From the NCBI RefSeq assembly GCF_002844555.1, contig NZ_PJNI01000007.1, forward strand, positions 1 through 64,000: a DNA stretch of 64,000 bases. Direction: 5' to 3'. The notes beneath the pieces were generated by a model. That model saw only the letters and a list, made by a program, of their open reading frames with translations. It did no database searches and had not been told where the DNA came from. Shown piece after piece: positions 55,687-64,000 of the stretch (positions within the stretch are counted from its first letter, which is position 1; the number at the start of each line of letters is the position of its first letter). The position numbers and the translations under genes are program-made. Source of the DNA: Brumimicrobium salinarum. GTDB lineage: Bacteria; Bacteroidota; Bacteroidia; Flavobacteriales_D; Crocinitomicaceae.

Positions 55687-56907
55687 TCGCCAGTTGGAAT
55701 CGTATATTTCTATTTTTAACCATGTGTATAAGCATGCATATAGGTGCACAAAAAAATGTTGCCAGACCTCCATGATACAACATTATATAAACATGCTGTT
55801 GATATAAAAGGGATGGCTTTTAATCATGGGAATAGCTTGACAAATGAATTTTCTCGAAAATTTATATTTGGCGGATATATTGATGAAAGTCTAGCATCGA
55901 GAGAATATGCGAATCAAACTCGATATAATAGAATAGGAGGGGATTTAGGTGTACAACTATCATATCGTTCTGGTCAAACTATTTCCAAAAAACATCCTCA
56001 TTTAGGGTGGATGCTGTCCGCTGCAAGTAACGTACACTTTTCTGGTGAGTACGCAGACGATCAATTTGGTTTAGTGTTTTTAGGAAATGCATCTTTTTTA
56101 GGTGAAAGTGTAAGTTTTTCTAGTTTAAATGGACGTTTTGAACAGTTTTTAGCTGTTGGAGGAGGTTTGTATAATAAAAAGACAAAATCATTTGTAAGTT
56201 TAAATGTCGTGCTTCCCCAACAATTTATTCAGTTGGAAATTGATAAGGGGAGCATTGGATTCAGTGATGAGGCAGAACAAATTGATTTGATGATGAAGGG
56301 TGAAGTTCTTCAAGGAAACAATAGTCCCTACTTTAAAGGTTTAGGAGCAGCCATTAATTTTGATTATAATGTTCCTTTCGGTGAACCTGATGGGTTTAGT
56401 GGTGTTTTTAGTGTGAAAGGAAGAAATATTGGAGGTTATCAATTAAATAAAGCACAGGTCTTTAAAGTTGATGTTGATCAGAGTTTTAACGGGTTTTCAG
56501 TTGATGAGTTGGTTGAAGAAGATCGGTTTTCTGCCTTGAAAGATTCTATAAATGGGACAGAATCTGAAATTTCTTCTTTTCGACTTTTGTCGGGATTTTT
56601 ACAAGCGGGGAAAATAGTCTCTGTAAATTCGGATAAAAAAATACAGTCTTTTTTTGGGATTAGAATGTATACGAATACTATTTTCAAACCTTTAGTTTAT
56701 GCTGGAGCACACTATCAACCTGTTGAAAAAGTAGCACTTGGTGCACAAGGCGCTTTTGGAGGCTATGGGAATTTTAGGTTAGGTTTTTATGCAAGTTATA
56801 CAAATGAAAACTTGATATTGAGTATTGGATCTGAAGATATTTTAGGTTTATTTTTGAAAAGTCAAAAAGGGCACTCGGGATTAATTCGTTTAGGATGGAA
56901 AATTTAA
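55683..56907 (+). pseudogene. DUF5723-like outer-membrane protein gene with one-base frameshift at the signal-peptide junction
   Basis: ATG 55683 overlaps the upstream stop (ATGA) and encodes a good signal peptide, MIASWNRIFLFLTMCISMHIGAQ. That frame ends at TGA 55774-55776. The mature protein continues in the +1 frame from about 55756 (MLPDLHDTTLYKHAVDIKGMAFNHG) to 56907, about 384 residues. The frames meet in CA7TG at 55749-55758; with six A instead of seven the product reads ...GAQKMLPDLHD..., a perfect precursor. The mature part looks like a beta-barrel and resembles DUF5723 proteins (tentative). The rest of the frame is undamaged, so this is a recent lesion, a slippage switch or a sequencing error. 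Confidence 0.8.
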
Positions 56908-58343
56908 AGAAAATAATTTTTATGTTGATTTGTTTTGCACCATTTTTATCGGGTGGACAAATCTCATTTTATAATAAATTTACAAGTGGACCTTTTGATC
57001 AAGGAAATGGCATTACACAATTACCAGATTCTAGTTATGCAATTACAGGTACATCTGGTGGTTTTGATGGTAACTCAGGTCAAGCATATCTCATGTTGAT
57101 TGACAGTTTGGGTGATCATTTATGGACGAAAGATTATGGAGGGTATGGAGATGATATTGGAGTTCGTGTGATTCATGTTCCCAATGATGGATTTTTTATT
57201 GCTGGTTATACCGGTTCAACTGTTGACGGTAATTTGGATTTTATGGTTCTTAAAACGGATGAATCAGGTGAGTTGCTATGGCAGAAAAATTATGGTGGTG
57301 AAAATTGGGAAATACTTCATGATGCCCAAATCCTTTCAGATGGAGGACTTATTTTGGTAGGACATTCTGAAGGGAATACTACTCAAGAAAAAGATCTGTA
57401 TATGGTGCGAACTAATGCTGTTGGTGATACCCTTTGGACTAAAACCATTCAAACCTCTACAGATGATATTGCTTATGCTGTTGATACACTTTCCAATTCT
57501 CAATTTGTAATTGGTGGAGTAATGGGAGATGCTGGAGTTCAAAGAGGAATGTTAGCAGCCTACAATAATGTAGATGGATCAGAGGTTTGGTTGTCTTTTA
57601 ATCCAAGTGGAGATGTGGAGATTCTAGATTTAGAAGTTTTTGAAACAGATATTTACGCATCAGGATTTATAAAAAATACAGTAGAAAATCAAGATGATTA
57701 TTGGTTAGGAAAATTTGATTTACTAGGCGTTTTTGATAAATATATTGACTTTAGTTATGATGGAGATGCTAGAATTACCGCTATAACTATTCGAGAATTT
57801 GAGGGGTTGTATATGGCTATTCAATCACAGGCTATTGATTTAAATCCTTTTCCTGGGGGTGAGGACATGTTTACAATGAAACTAAACACAGATTTGTTTT
57901 TTATTGGTTCGGGAGAGGGTTTTTCTGCATATAACGATGATAGGATTAATCAAATGATTGTTGCAAGCGATGGTGGAATTGTGATTGTGGGTACGGTCGG
58001 AGACAAGGAATTAGAAATTTCGTCCGGTACTGATGTTATGGTGGCAAGAATTGCACCAGATGATTCTTTTGTTCCAGGAGCCAATACAGGTCTTGATTTT
58101 GTTTCTGTTAAAAAAGAAATGCTAAAGTCTTTAGTGATTTTTCCAAATCCTACAAATGATTTCATCAATTTACCCAATCGTGTTCATGGATTAGAATATC
58201 AAATAACAGCTTTAAATGGTAGGTTGATGAGTAAAGGGCTTGTGGAGGCTAAAATAGATTTGAATAACCTCCGACCGGGTATGTATTTTCTTACGATTCA
58301 ATCGGATCAACAAATTTATTCGGCAAAAATAATCAAGCAATAA
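56895..58343 (+). CDS. Secreted delta-propeller-like protein with T9SS type A tail
   Basis: This 482-residue protein has a signal peptide (IIFMLICFAPFLSGGQ). Repeats of about 50 residues follow the pattern YGG.gdD.g..v....DGgf.iaGyT.s...d..d...lK.d..G...W.K, seen at TKDYGGYGDDIGV, QKNYGGENWEIL and later blades. They suggest a beta-propeller. The last about 70 residues (LVIFPNPTNDFINLP, ITALNGRLMS, GMYFLTIQSDQQIYSAKIIKQ) are the type A sorting domain. The start lies 13 bp inside the preceding gene, so it belongs to the same operon as the lipoprotein and DUF5723-like protein. Confidence 0.88.
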   Translation: MENLKKIIFMLICFAPFLSGGQISFYNKFTSGPFDQGNGITQLPDSSYAITGTSGGFDGNSGQAYLMLIDSLGDHLWTKDYGGYGDDIGVRVIHVPNDGFFIAGYTGSTVDGNLDFMVLKTDESGELLWQKNYGGENWEILHDAQILSDGGLILVGHSEGNTTQEKDLYMVRTNAVGDTLWTKTIQTSTDDIAYAVDTLSNSQFVIGGVMGDAGVQRGMLAAYNNVDGSEVWLSFNPSGDVEILDLEVFETDIYASGFIKNTVENQDDYWLGKFDLLGVFDKYIDFSYDGDARITAITIREFEGLYMAIQSQAIDLNPFPGGEDMFTMKLNTDLFFIGSGEGFSAYNDDRINQMIVASDGGIVIVGTVGDKELEISSGTDVMVARIAPDDSFVPGANTGLDFVSVKKEMLKSLVIFPNPTNDFINLPNRVHGLEYQITALNGRLMSKGLVEAKIDLNNLRPGMYFLTIQSDQQIYSAKIIKQ

Positions 58344-58344
58344 T

Positions 58345-58860
58345 CTACCATTCGTGGGCTTCTGCCTTGAACCATTTATCTTGTACCCTTAGTGTTTGTT
58401 CAATAACGTCACGAACGCAATGTTTTCCGCCGTTGTATGGGGATTGATAGTGTGCGATGTTTTTAATTTCAATGGCAGCGTCTTGTGGACAAGCAGCTAC
58501 GCCAACTTTCTGCATAACATTATAATCTGGAATGTCATCGCCCATGTATAAAGCTTCTTTGTCTTTGAATTTGTATTTCACTTTTAAATCTTCGTAAATC
58601 TCAATCTTGTTAGAGGCTTTTAAAATAACCTCATTAACACCTGCACTTAATAAACGTTCTTTAGTGGCTTGTGAATTTCCGCCTGAAATGATGAAAATTT
58701 TATACCCCATCTTTACAGCATATTGCAAGGCATAACCATCCCTTGAATTTAAAGCCCGAACAGCTTCATTTGTAAAGATATTTACGTTTCCATCTGTCAA
58801 AACACCGTCAATGTCAAAAATGAATGTAGTGATGTTAGATAAACTTATTTTATAACTCAT
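58345..58860 (-). CDS. kdsC: KDO-8-phosphate phosphatase-like HAD enzyme
   Basis: This 171-residue HAD phosphatase is of the C0 (cap-less, tetrameric) type. Motif I FIFDIDGVLTDG gives D16 and D18, motif II is FIISGGNS, and motif IV is YMGDDIPDYNVM. VGVAACPQDAAIEIKNIAHYQSPYNGGKHCVRDVIE is characteristic of KdsC. It removes phosphate from KDO-8-P in lipopolysaccharide core synthesis. The start overlaps the end of the upstream DUF2520 gene by 11 bp. The related N-acylneuraminate phosphatases are the main alternative. Confidence 0.9.
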   Translation of the reverse strand: MSYKISLSNITTFIFDIDGVLTDGNVNIFTNEAVRALNSRDGYALQYAVKMGYKIFIISGGNSQATKERLLSAGVNEVILKASNKIEIYEDLKVKYKFKDKEALYMGDDIPDYNVMQKVGVAACPQDAAIEIKNIAHYQSPYNGGKHCVRDVIEQTLRVQDKWFKAEAHEW

Positions 58861-59629
58861 GTTTTTTAATTTCTTTTGGTATTAATTCACTAAACAAAGC
58901 ATAGAGCGCTTTAGTTTTTGGGTCACTGATTGAATTTAAATGCTTTTGTATTATTTTTTTGTCTCCTCGTGCAGCTGGTCCTGTCTGTGCTTCAATAGGC
59001 GATAGTATCTCTAGTTTCTCGGTAGTTTCTTTGATTAAAGGTAGCAGTAGCTTGAAGTCTAGGTCATGTTCATCCAAATGCTTTTGGGCAAGATGATACA
59101 GGTAATTTGAAAAATTGTTTACCATTACTGCGCCAATATGTAAATTATATCGGTCTTCTGAATTAGCACATTTTACATAATTACTAACGCTGCTGGCTAA
59201 AGATTTTAATTCTTTTTCAAACAATTCTGAGCGGGATTCAATCAAAAATGGAATACTAGAAAAATCCACCAATTTATTTATGCTAAAAGTCTGAAGCGGA
59301 TAAAAGACTCCTAAATAAGGCCTGTCTGGTAAATCTTCCAATCGAATGCTGCCAGAGGTGTAAGCTACTTTTAAGTTTTTATCTAATGACGCAACTACTT
59401 TAGGTATAGCGCTATCACTGATGCAAATAATAACTAAACTATTGGAAGGGATTTTAGTTGCGCTTGTTATGTGTTTGGTTTTTAGCTTTTTAGAGAGTTT
59501 TTTTGCTTTTTGTTCATTTCTACCGTAAACCGCATTTATGTGATTTCCCTTTCTTTTTAGTTCACTTCCAAGTTGGTGGGCAACCTTTCCTGTGCCAAAA
59601 ATTGTGATATCTGAATCTTTATTTATCAT
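58850..59629 (-). CDS. Rossmann-fold plus DUF2520 domain protein
   Basis: This protein is 259 residues from ATG 59629 (MINKDSDITIFGTGKVAHQLG). A longer form from 59677 would cross the predicted promoter (-7 element 59657-59664) and is rejected. The N-terminal NAD(P)-binding fold has GTGKVAHQLG and NAVYGRN. The C-terminal helical DUF2520 domain includes NLHIGAVMVNNFSNYLYHLA and SPIEAQTGPAARGD. The architecture resembles 6-phosphogluconate- or ketopantoate-reductase-like dehydrogenases; the substrate is unknown. It is coupled to kdsC by an 11-bp overlap, a pairing that hints at an envelope-sugar link, which is inference. Confidence 0.87.
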   Translation of the reverse strand: MINKDSDITIFGTGKVAHQLGSELKRKGNHINAVYGRNEQKAKKLSKKLKTKHITSATKIPSNSLVIICISDSAIPKVVASLDKNLKVAYTSGSIRLEDLPDRPYLGVFYPLQTFSINKLVDFSSIPFLIESRSELFEKELKSLASSVSNYVKCANSEDRYNLHIGAVMVNNFSNYLYHLAQKHLDEHDLDFKLLLPLIKETTEKLEILSPIEAQTGPAARGDKKIIQKHLNSISDPKTKALYALFSELIPKEIKKHEL

Positions 59630-59656
59630 GTTATAAAAATAGCCTCTATTTTCAGC

Positions 59657-59664
59657 CAAAATTA
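59657..59664 (-). promoter_or_regulatory. -7 element of the DUF2520-kdsC operon
   Basis: TAATTTTG on the minus strand, a full match, lies 28 nt upstream of ATG 59629. It excludes the farther ATG at 59677 as start. Confidence 0.5.
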
Positions 59665-59698
59665 ACATTAAAATCATTCTAAATTAGCAAAGCTTTCG

Positions 59699-59706
59699 TA
59701 CTTTTG
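59699..59706 (+). promoter_or_regulatory. -7 element of the ccsBA-gpx-bshB1 operon
   Basis: TACTTTTG, a full TAnnTTTG match, lies 22 nt before the ATG at 59728. The CRISPR repeat element TACTTTTA differs from it by one base. Confidence 0.55.
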
Positions 59707-59727
59707 TCAAGTAAAAATTATTGAGTA

Positions 59728-62700
59728 ATGTTAGATAAAATTATAAGAGGGCTTTTCTCGATGAAAATGATGGCAGTAAGTATGGTCATTTTTGCAGTGG
59801 CTATAGCATGGGCAACTTTTATCGAGTCGGATTATGGAACTCCTGCCTCAAAAATAGCAATATATAATGCGCTTTGGTTCGAAATATTATTACTTCATCT
59901 TTCTATAACGTTAATCGTTAATATTGTAAAGTATAAAATGTATCAAAAAGGGAAATGGGCAACCTTTGCTTTTCACTTGTCTTTTCTTTTGATTATTGTT
60001 GGAGCTGCTTTAACGCGTTATGTCGGTTTCGAAGGTCAAATGCGTGTAGCAGAAAATGAAACAACGAACGTCATTTATAGTTCTACTCCATATTTCACGC
60101 TGAAGGCAAATGATTTAGTTAATCAATATACCCACGAAGAGAAACGTTGGCTTTCCGAAGGTGTAGAGAATCCATTTTCCTTTGATTTTCAATTGCCTAA
60201 TCAAGAGGAGTTTTCCGTTGAATATGTATCTTATAAAGAAGGTATGGTTGATTCTTTAATTAAAGATGAGGAAAATGGAAAAAATGCCATTGAATTAGTC
60301 ATCAAAGGACAAAGTAGATATGTTTTTGAAGGTGGCCAACAAATGATAGGAGGAGTTAATTTTGCTTTTGAAAATAAAGAACCATCATTGCCAGGCGTTT
60401 CGATTACTGAAGATGAAGGTATGCTTTATATTCAATCAATGATGCCGTATAAACGTGTTGATATGACCTCTTTAAGTAAAGAGGATAGGATGTCAAACGC
60501 AATTGATCCTAGCGCAATAACTAATATACCGGCGGATACTTTACTGCCATTTTATCCCAATCAATTATATATGATAGGAGATGAGAGTCTTGTTTTTAAG
60601 GATTTTAAGAAAAAAATGGTCATTAAAAAAATGAAGTCTCCAGATAAGGATGGCGGTAATGACTTTTTAACTTTAAAATTATCTAATGGTTCAGAATCAA
60701 AATTAGTCGAAATAGAAGGTAGTTCAAATCACATCCTTGATGAATCCTACTTTAAATTTGGCGGATTAAATTTTGAAATCGGCTATGGAGCAAAACCAAT
60801 TCTTATTCCGTTTTACGTTAGATGTAACGAATTCCAATTACATAAATATCCAGGGTCTTCTATGGCAAGTTCTTTTGCTTCTGAAGTAACTGTTATTGAT
60901 TCTTCTAGAAATCATACCCATGACCAACGTATTTTTATGAATAATGTAATGGATTACCATGGTTATAGATTTTTCCAATCGAGTTACTTTCCGGATGAGT
61001 CGGGAACAGTGCTTAGTGTAAACTACGATTGGTGGGGGACAACAGTAACTTACATTGCTTATTTGATAATGTCAATTGGTATGATAATGTCCTTATTTAA
61101 TAGAGTGGGAAGAATGAAAGAATTGAATACTTTAATTAAGAAGTCAAGAGCTAATCGTTCCAAAATGCTTAAAGTTTTGGTGCTTATCCTTGGATTTAGT
61201 TTTGGAGGAAATGTATTTGCACATGGTAATGATTCTACTCATGTTCACGCAGATGGAACAGTGCACAATCACAATCATGAGGAGCATAATCACGAACATG
61301 ATCACAGTCATGCTAAAGATGCCCAAGAAGAAGCTGTACCACGTGCAATTGAAGTAAATTATTTAAGTGTTGAAGATGCTCAAAAAATAGACGATTTATT
61401 AGTACAAGACTACGATGGTAGAATTATTCCTTTTCATACCATGGCAGATAAGCTATTAAGGAAAATTCATCATGATGATAAGTTTGGAGAGTATAATGCT
61501 GTTCAGACTTTAGTATCTATGCATTTATATGGACCTAGTGGATGGAAAGAAATAGATATTGCTTATGTTTCGAATAAAATTCGAGAGGAACTAGGAACGG
61601 GTAAATATGTTTCTGTTGCTGATATGGAAGATGAACATGGTACATTCAAGTGGATGGATGAGTACGAAGTTGCACATGGTAAATCAGACGGACAGAAAAA
61701 TGAGTTTGATAAGAAATTAATCAAATTAGGTGAACGTTATAGGTTGTTAAAAGAGATTTTTCAATTTCAACACTTGCGCATTGTTCCTATTCCTGGAGAT
61801 GATAATGGGACATGGGTATGGCCATTTGCACGTGAGCTAAGAGATAAAGACCAAAAAGCAAATGCTTTAGCAACTAATCTTCTGCGTTCTTTATTTTCTG
61901 TGGCTCAAGGAGAGGCAAAGTTTTCGGATGCACAACAATACCTAGTTCCCTTGAAGGAATACCAATGGGAGGAACTGAAGAAATATGAAGCGGAAAATCC
62001 GCACCTGAATAAATTGACACATAGGCATGTAAATGTAGAAATCGCCTATAATAAGTTTAAAGTTTTCGATAAAATTCAATCGCTATACTTTTTATTCGGC
62101 TTCTTAATGTTAATCTTGTTCTTTTTTAGAACTCTAGTAACGCCAACCCACAATAGTGAATCAATCATAAAGAAGATAAGTTACTTTCTTCTAGCTGGGG
62201 TGATTATTGTTTTTGTTGGTCATGGGGTCGGTTTAGGAATGCGTTGGTATATTTCTGGTCACGCACCATGGAGTAACGGTTATGAAGCTGTTGTGTTTAT
62301 TGCTTGGTCAACTATTCTTGCGGGACTATTCTTTGTGAAGAAAAATCCAGCTGTTATTGCCGCAACGACACTCTTGGCAGCAATGATGCTTTTCGTAACA
62401 GAGTTAAACTTATTGGATCCTGAAATTACACCTTTACAACCTGTTTTGAAGTCGTATTGGTTAATGATTCACGTGGCAATTATTACTTCTTCTTATGGAT
62501 TCTTAGGTATTTCTGGAATCCTAGGATTGGTGAATATGATTCTTTATCTATTGAAAACGAAGAAGAATAAAAAGCGTTTACAAATGAATATCGTAGAACT
62601 TACTTCTGTTTCAGAAATGGTGTTGATTATAGGTTTGTTTATGCTAACCATCGGTACTTTTCTGGGAGGAGTCTGGGCTAATGAATCATGGGGTAGATAT

Positions 62701-63015
62701 TGGGGATGGGACCCAAAAGAAACATGGGCATTAGTTTCAATGCTTGTTTATGCGGTAATTATTCACTTGAGGTTTATTCCGGCATTGAGCAACAGACTTT
62801 TGTTTAATATATTGAGTTTGTGGGGGTATTCAGCTATTTTATTTACATTCTTCGGAGTAAACTTTATTCTTGTAGGACTGCATTCTTACGCTCAAGGAGA
62901 CGGAGTTGCAGAATGGCCAACATCTGTTTTCGTTGCAATTGGTTTGTTCGGAGCCTTTACAATAGTAACTGTTGCTAAGTATTTAATGGACACATCGAAT
63001 AAAACAAAAAGATAG
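59728..63015 (+). CDS. Cytochrome c biogenesis fusion protein (ResB-CcsA, system II)
   Basis: This 1095-residue inner-membrane protein fuses ResB/CcsB (N-terminal half, helices near 12-32, 48-66, 75-95 and about 440-465) with CcsA (C-terminal eight-helix part from about 780). The heme-handling WWD motif WANESWGRYWGWDPKETWAL is near 977-996. Conserved external histidines are expected in HVAIITSSYG and elsewhere. It exports heme and attaches it to apocytochrome CXXCH motifs. An unusual His-rich insert (HGNDSTHVHADG.., about 12 His in residues 499-530) follows a hydrophobic segment. It leads an operon with gpx and bshB1. Confidence 0.92.
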   Translation: MLDKIIRGLFSMKMMAVSMVIFAVAIAWATFIESDYGTPASKIAIYNALWFEILLLHLSITLIVNIVKYKMYQKGKWATFAFHLSFLLIIVGAALTRYVGFEGQMRVAENETTNVIYSSTPYFTLKANDLVNQYTHEEKRWLSEGVENPFSFDFQLPNQEEFSVEYVSYKEGMVDSLIKDEENGKNAIELVIKGQSRYVFEGGQQMIGGVNFAFENKEPSLPGVSITEDEGMLYIQSMMPYKRVDMTSLSKEDRMSNAIDPSAITNIPADTLLPFYPNQLYMIGDESLVFKDFKKKMVIKKMKSPDKDGGNDFLTLKLSNGSESKLVEIEGSSNHILDESYFKFGGLNFEIGYGAKPILIPFYVRCNEFQLHKYPGSSMASSFASEVTVIDSSRNHTHDQRIFMNNVMDYHGYRFFQSSYFPDESGTVLSVNYDWWGTTVTYIAYLIMSIGMIMSLFNRVGRMKELNTLIKKSRANRSKMLKVLVLILGFSFGGNVFAHGNDSTHVHADGTVHNHNHEEHNHEHDHSHAKDAQEEAVPRAIEVNYLSVEDAQKIDDLLVQDYDGRIIPFHTMADKLLRKIHHDDKFGEYNAVQTLVSMHLYGPSGWKEIDIAYVSNKIREELGTGKYVSVADMEDEHGTFKWMDEYEVAHGKSDGQKNEFDKKLIKLGERYRLLKEIFQFQHLRIVPIPGDDNGTWVWPFARELRDKDQKANALATNLLRSLFSVAQGEAKFSDAQQYLVPLKEYQWEELKKYEAENPHLNKLTHRHVNVEIAYNKFKVFDKIQSLYFLFGFLMLILFFFRTLVTPTHNSESIIKKISYFLLAGVIIVFVGHGVGLGMRWYISGHAPWSNGYEAVVFIAWSTILAGLFFVKKNPAVIAATTLLAAMMLFVTELNLLDPEITPLQPVLKSYWLMIHVAIITSSYGFLGISGILGLVNMILYLLKTKKNKKRLQMNIVELTSVSEMVLIIGLFMLTIGTFLGGVWANESWGRYWGWDPKETWALVSMLVYAVIIHLRFIPALSNRLLFNILSLWGYSAILFTFFGVNFILVGLHSYAQGDGVAEWPTSVFVAIGLFGAFTIVTVAKYLMDTSNKTKR

Positions 63016-63018
63016 ATT

Positions 63019-63498
63019 ATGAATTTGTACGATTTTGATTTTAAGAAAATAGATGGTACTTCTTTTAATACGGATGAATTGAAAGATAAGAAAGTGATGG
63101 TTGTAAATACGGCATCCGAATGTGGACTGACTCCACAATACGAACAGTTGCAATCCCTTTTTGAGAACACATCAAGAGATGAGTTTACAATTATTGGTTT
63201 TCCATCTAATGATTTTGGTGGACAAGAGCCAGGAACAAATGATGAGGTGGCTACTTTTTGTGAAAAGAATTACGGTGTTTCATTTCCAATGATGTCTAAA
63301 ATTGCTGTAAAAGGCGAAGAACAGCATCCATTGTATTCATGGTTAATTGAAGAAAGTAAAAAGAACAATGGAGCAGAGGAAGTAGCTTGGAACTTTCATA
63401 AATTCTTAATTGACGAAAGTGGAGATTTTGTAAAAGATGTACATCCAAAAACACTTCCAAACGCAGATGAAATAACGAATTGGATCAATGGTAAATAA
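63019..63498 (+). CDS. Glutathione peroxidase family protein (Cys type)
   Basis: This 159-residue thioredoxin-fold peroxidase has the peroxidatic Cys35 in NTASECGLTPQY, Gln in DFGGQEPG, and Trp/Asn in AWNFHKFLID: the catalytic tetrad of Cys-type GPx. Such bacterial enzymes usually take electrons from thioredoxin or another low-molecular-weight thiol rather than glutathione. It starts 3 bp after the ccsBA stop and overlaps the bshB1 start by 11 bp, so bacillithiol is a reasonable candidate partner, although this is inference. Confidence 0.92.
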   Translation: MNLYDFDFKKIDGTSFNTDELKDKKVMVVNTASECGLTPQYEQLQSLFENTSRDEFTIIGFPSNDFGGQEPGTNDEVATFCEKNYGVSFPMMSKIAVKGEEQHPLYSWLIEESKKNNGAEEVAWNFHKFLIDESGDFVKDVHPKTLPNADEITNWINGK

Positions 63499-64000
63499 AG
63501 TTGATATTTTAGCAATAGGGGCTCATCCCGATGATGTTGAGCTTGCTGCTGGTGGAACAATCATAAAAAGTGTTCAACAAGGCAAAAAAGTGGCTGTTGT
63601 TGATCTAACCCAAGGTGAACTTGGTTCTCGTGGTACAATAGAAACGCGTTATGACGAAGCTAAAAACGCAGCTGAAATAATGGGGGTTGAATACCGTGAA
63701 AATTTAAAAATGGCGGATGGATTTTTTGAGAACACTGATGAAAACCTGAGAAAACTAATTGTAGCCATAAGAAAATACCAGCCAGAGATTGTACTAGGAA
63801 ATGCACCTTCAGACCGACATCCTGACCATGGGAGAGGCAGTGAGTTAATAACACGTGCTTGTTTCCTCTCGGGTTTGTTAAAGATTGAAACCGAATTCGA
63901 TGGAAAACCCCAAGAGAAGTGGAGACCTAAAGTACTTTATTACTATGTGCAAGATCGCTATATTAAGCCAGATTTTATTGTTGACGTATCACAACAAAAG
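63488..64000 (+). CDS. bshB1: Bacillithiol biosynthesis deacetylase BshB1, partial (runs off the window)
   Basis: The first 171 residues are present and the frame is open to the window end. The start MVNKVDILAIGAHPDDVELAAGGT has the PIG-L zinc motif (HPDD), followed by DLTQGELGSRGT and the second zinc segment SDRHPDHGRGSELITRACFLSGL. LTQGELGSRGT and the full pattern are those of BshB1, which removes acetate from GlcNAc-malate in bacillithiol synthesis. ATG 63488 overlaps the glutathione peroxidase gene by 11 bp. The family is about 235-240 residues long, so roughly a quarter is missing. Confidence 0.93.
   Translation, partial: MVNKVDILAIGAHPDDVELAAGGTIIKSVQQGKKVAVVDLTQGELGSRGTIETRYDEAKNAAEIMGVEYRENLKMADGFFENTDENLRKLIVAIRKYQPEIVLGNAPSDRHPDHGRGSELITRACFLSGLLKIETEFDGKPQEKWRPKVLYYYVQDRYIKPDFIVDVSQQK

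Noticed and set aside
55744-55757. GTG 55744 as true start of the DUF5723-like protein
   Set aside because: It would remove the signal peptide and ignore the ATGA-coupled ATG at 55683; a frameshift explains both halves better.
59630-59677. Longer N-terminus of the DUF2520 protein
   Set aside because: The added codons include the predicted -7 element 59657-59664 and no conserved residues.

Overview
The window is one stretch of an AT-rich Bacteroidota chromosome, most likely from the order Flavobacteriales; genus cannot be read from the sequence. The evidence is type IX secretion (T9SS) sorting domains, a PorP/SprF protein, S46 and S9 exopeptidases, a ResB-CcsA fusion, a bacillithiol deacetylase, and promoters of the Bacteroidota type (TAnnTTTG at -7, TTG/TTTG about 19-20 nt upstream) with no Shine-Dalgarno pattern. 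The promoter signature helps choose several start codons (rplM, DUF2520 protein, aminotransferase, efflux adaptor).

1-8870 is a complete-looking type II-C CRISPR-Cas locus cut by the left window edge: 37 repeats of 47 bp with 36 spacers (1-2814), a terminator touching the last repeat, cas1-cas2 on the + strand, a 1477-residue cas9 convergent to them, and a tracrRNA divergent from cas9. This is the most unusual part of the window. Sixteen of the 36 spacers form seven families of identical or nearly identical sequences, often interleaved with unrelated spacers. Repeat mutations are concentrated next to those spacers. Every repeat also reads as a Bacteroidota promoter, suggesting that each crRNA is made from its own start.

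8970-12710 is an iron-type ABC importer operon (binding lipoprotein, fused permease, ATPase). 12867-16170 holds a tRNA-Leu, trigger factor, a lipoprotein with two copies of an NPPHGxPGHDC motif, and heptose epimerase hldD. 16375-21016 (minus) holds a polysaccharide polymerase/ligase plus chain-length protein and an S46 dipeptidyl-peptidase. 21111-27777 is mostly housekeeping and regulation: a membrane protein, coaE with a SiaC/SiaB phospho-switch pair, a methyltransferase with a ZIP transporter, a GH3 enzyme, OsmC and lipoyl synthase. 27947-31069 is a large secreted BNR-propeller protein with a T9SS tail, followed by a REP-associated transposase (RAYT) flanked by REP-like palindromes.

32116-36196 (minus) is the translation cluster rplM-rpsI-rpsB-tsf, then pyrH-frr. 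36402-45930 holds a DPP-IV-like peptidase and a T9SS type B export module (small secreted protein, giant substrate, PorP/SprF, OmpA-family protein). 46102-53918 holds a Nudix hydrolase, an aminotransferase, a barrel/lipoprotein pair, an ECF sigma factor, an orphan HlyD-like adaptor and small unknown proteins. 54103-58343 is a translationally coupled three-gene envelope cluster whose middle gene carries a one-base frameshift in an A7 run exactly at its signal-peptide junction. 58345-64000 holds a KdsC-like phosphatase, a DUF2520 protein, the cytochrome c assembly fusion, a glutathione peroxidase and the start of bshB1.
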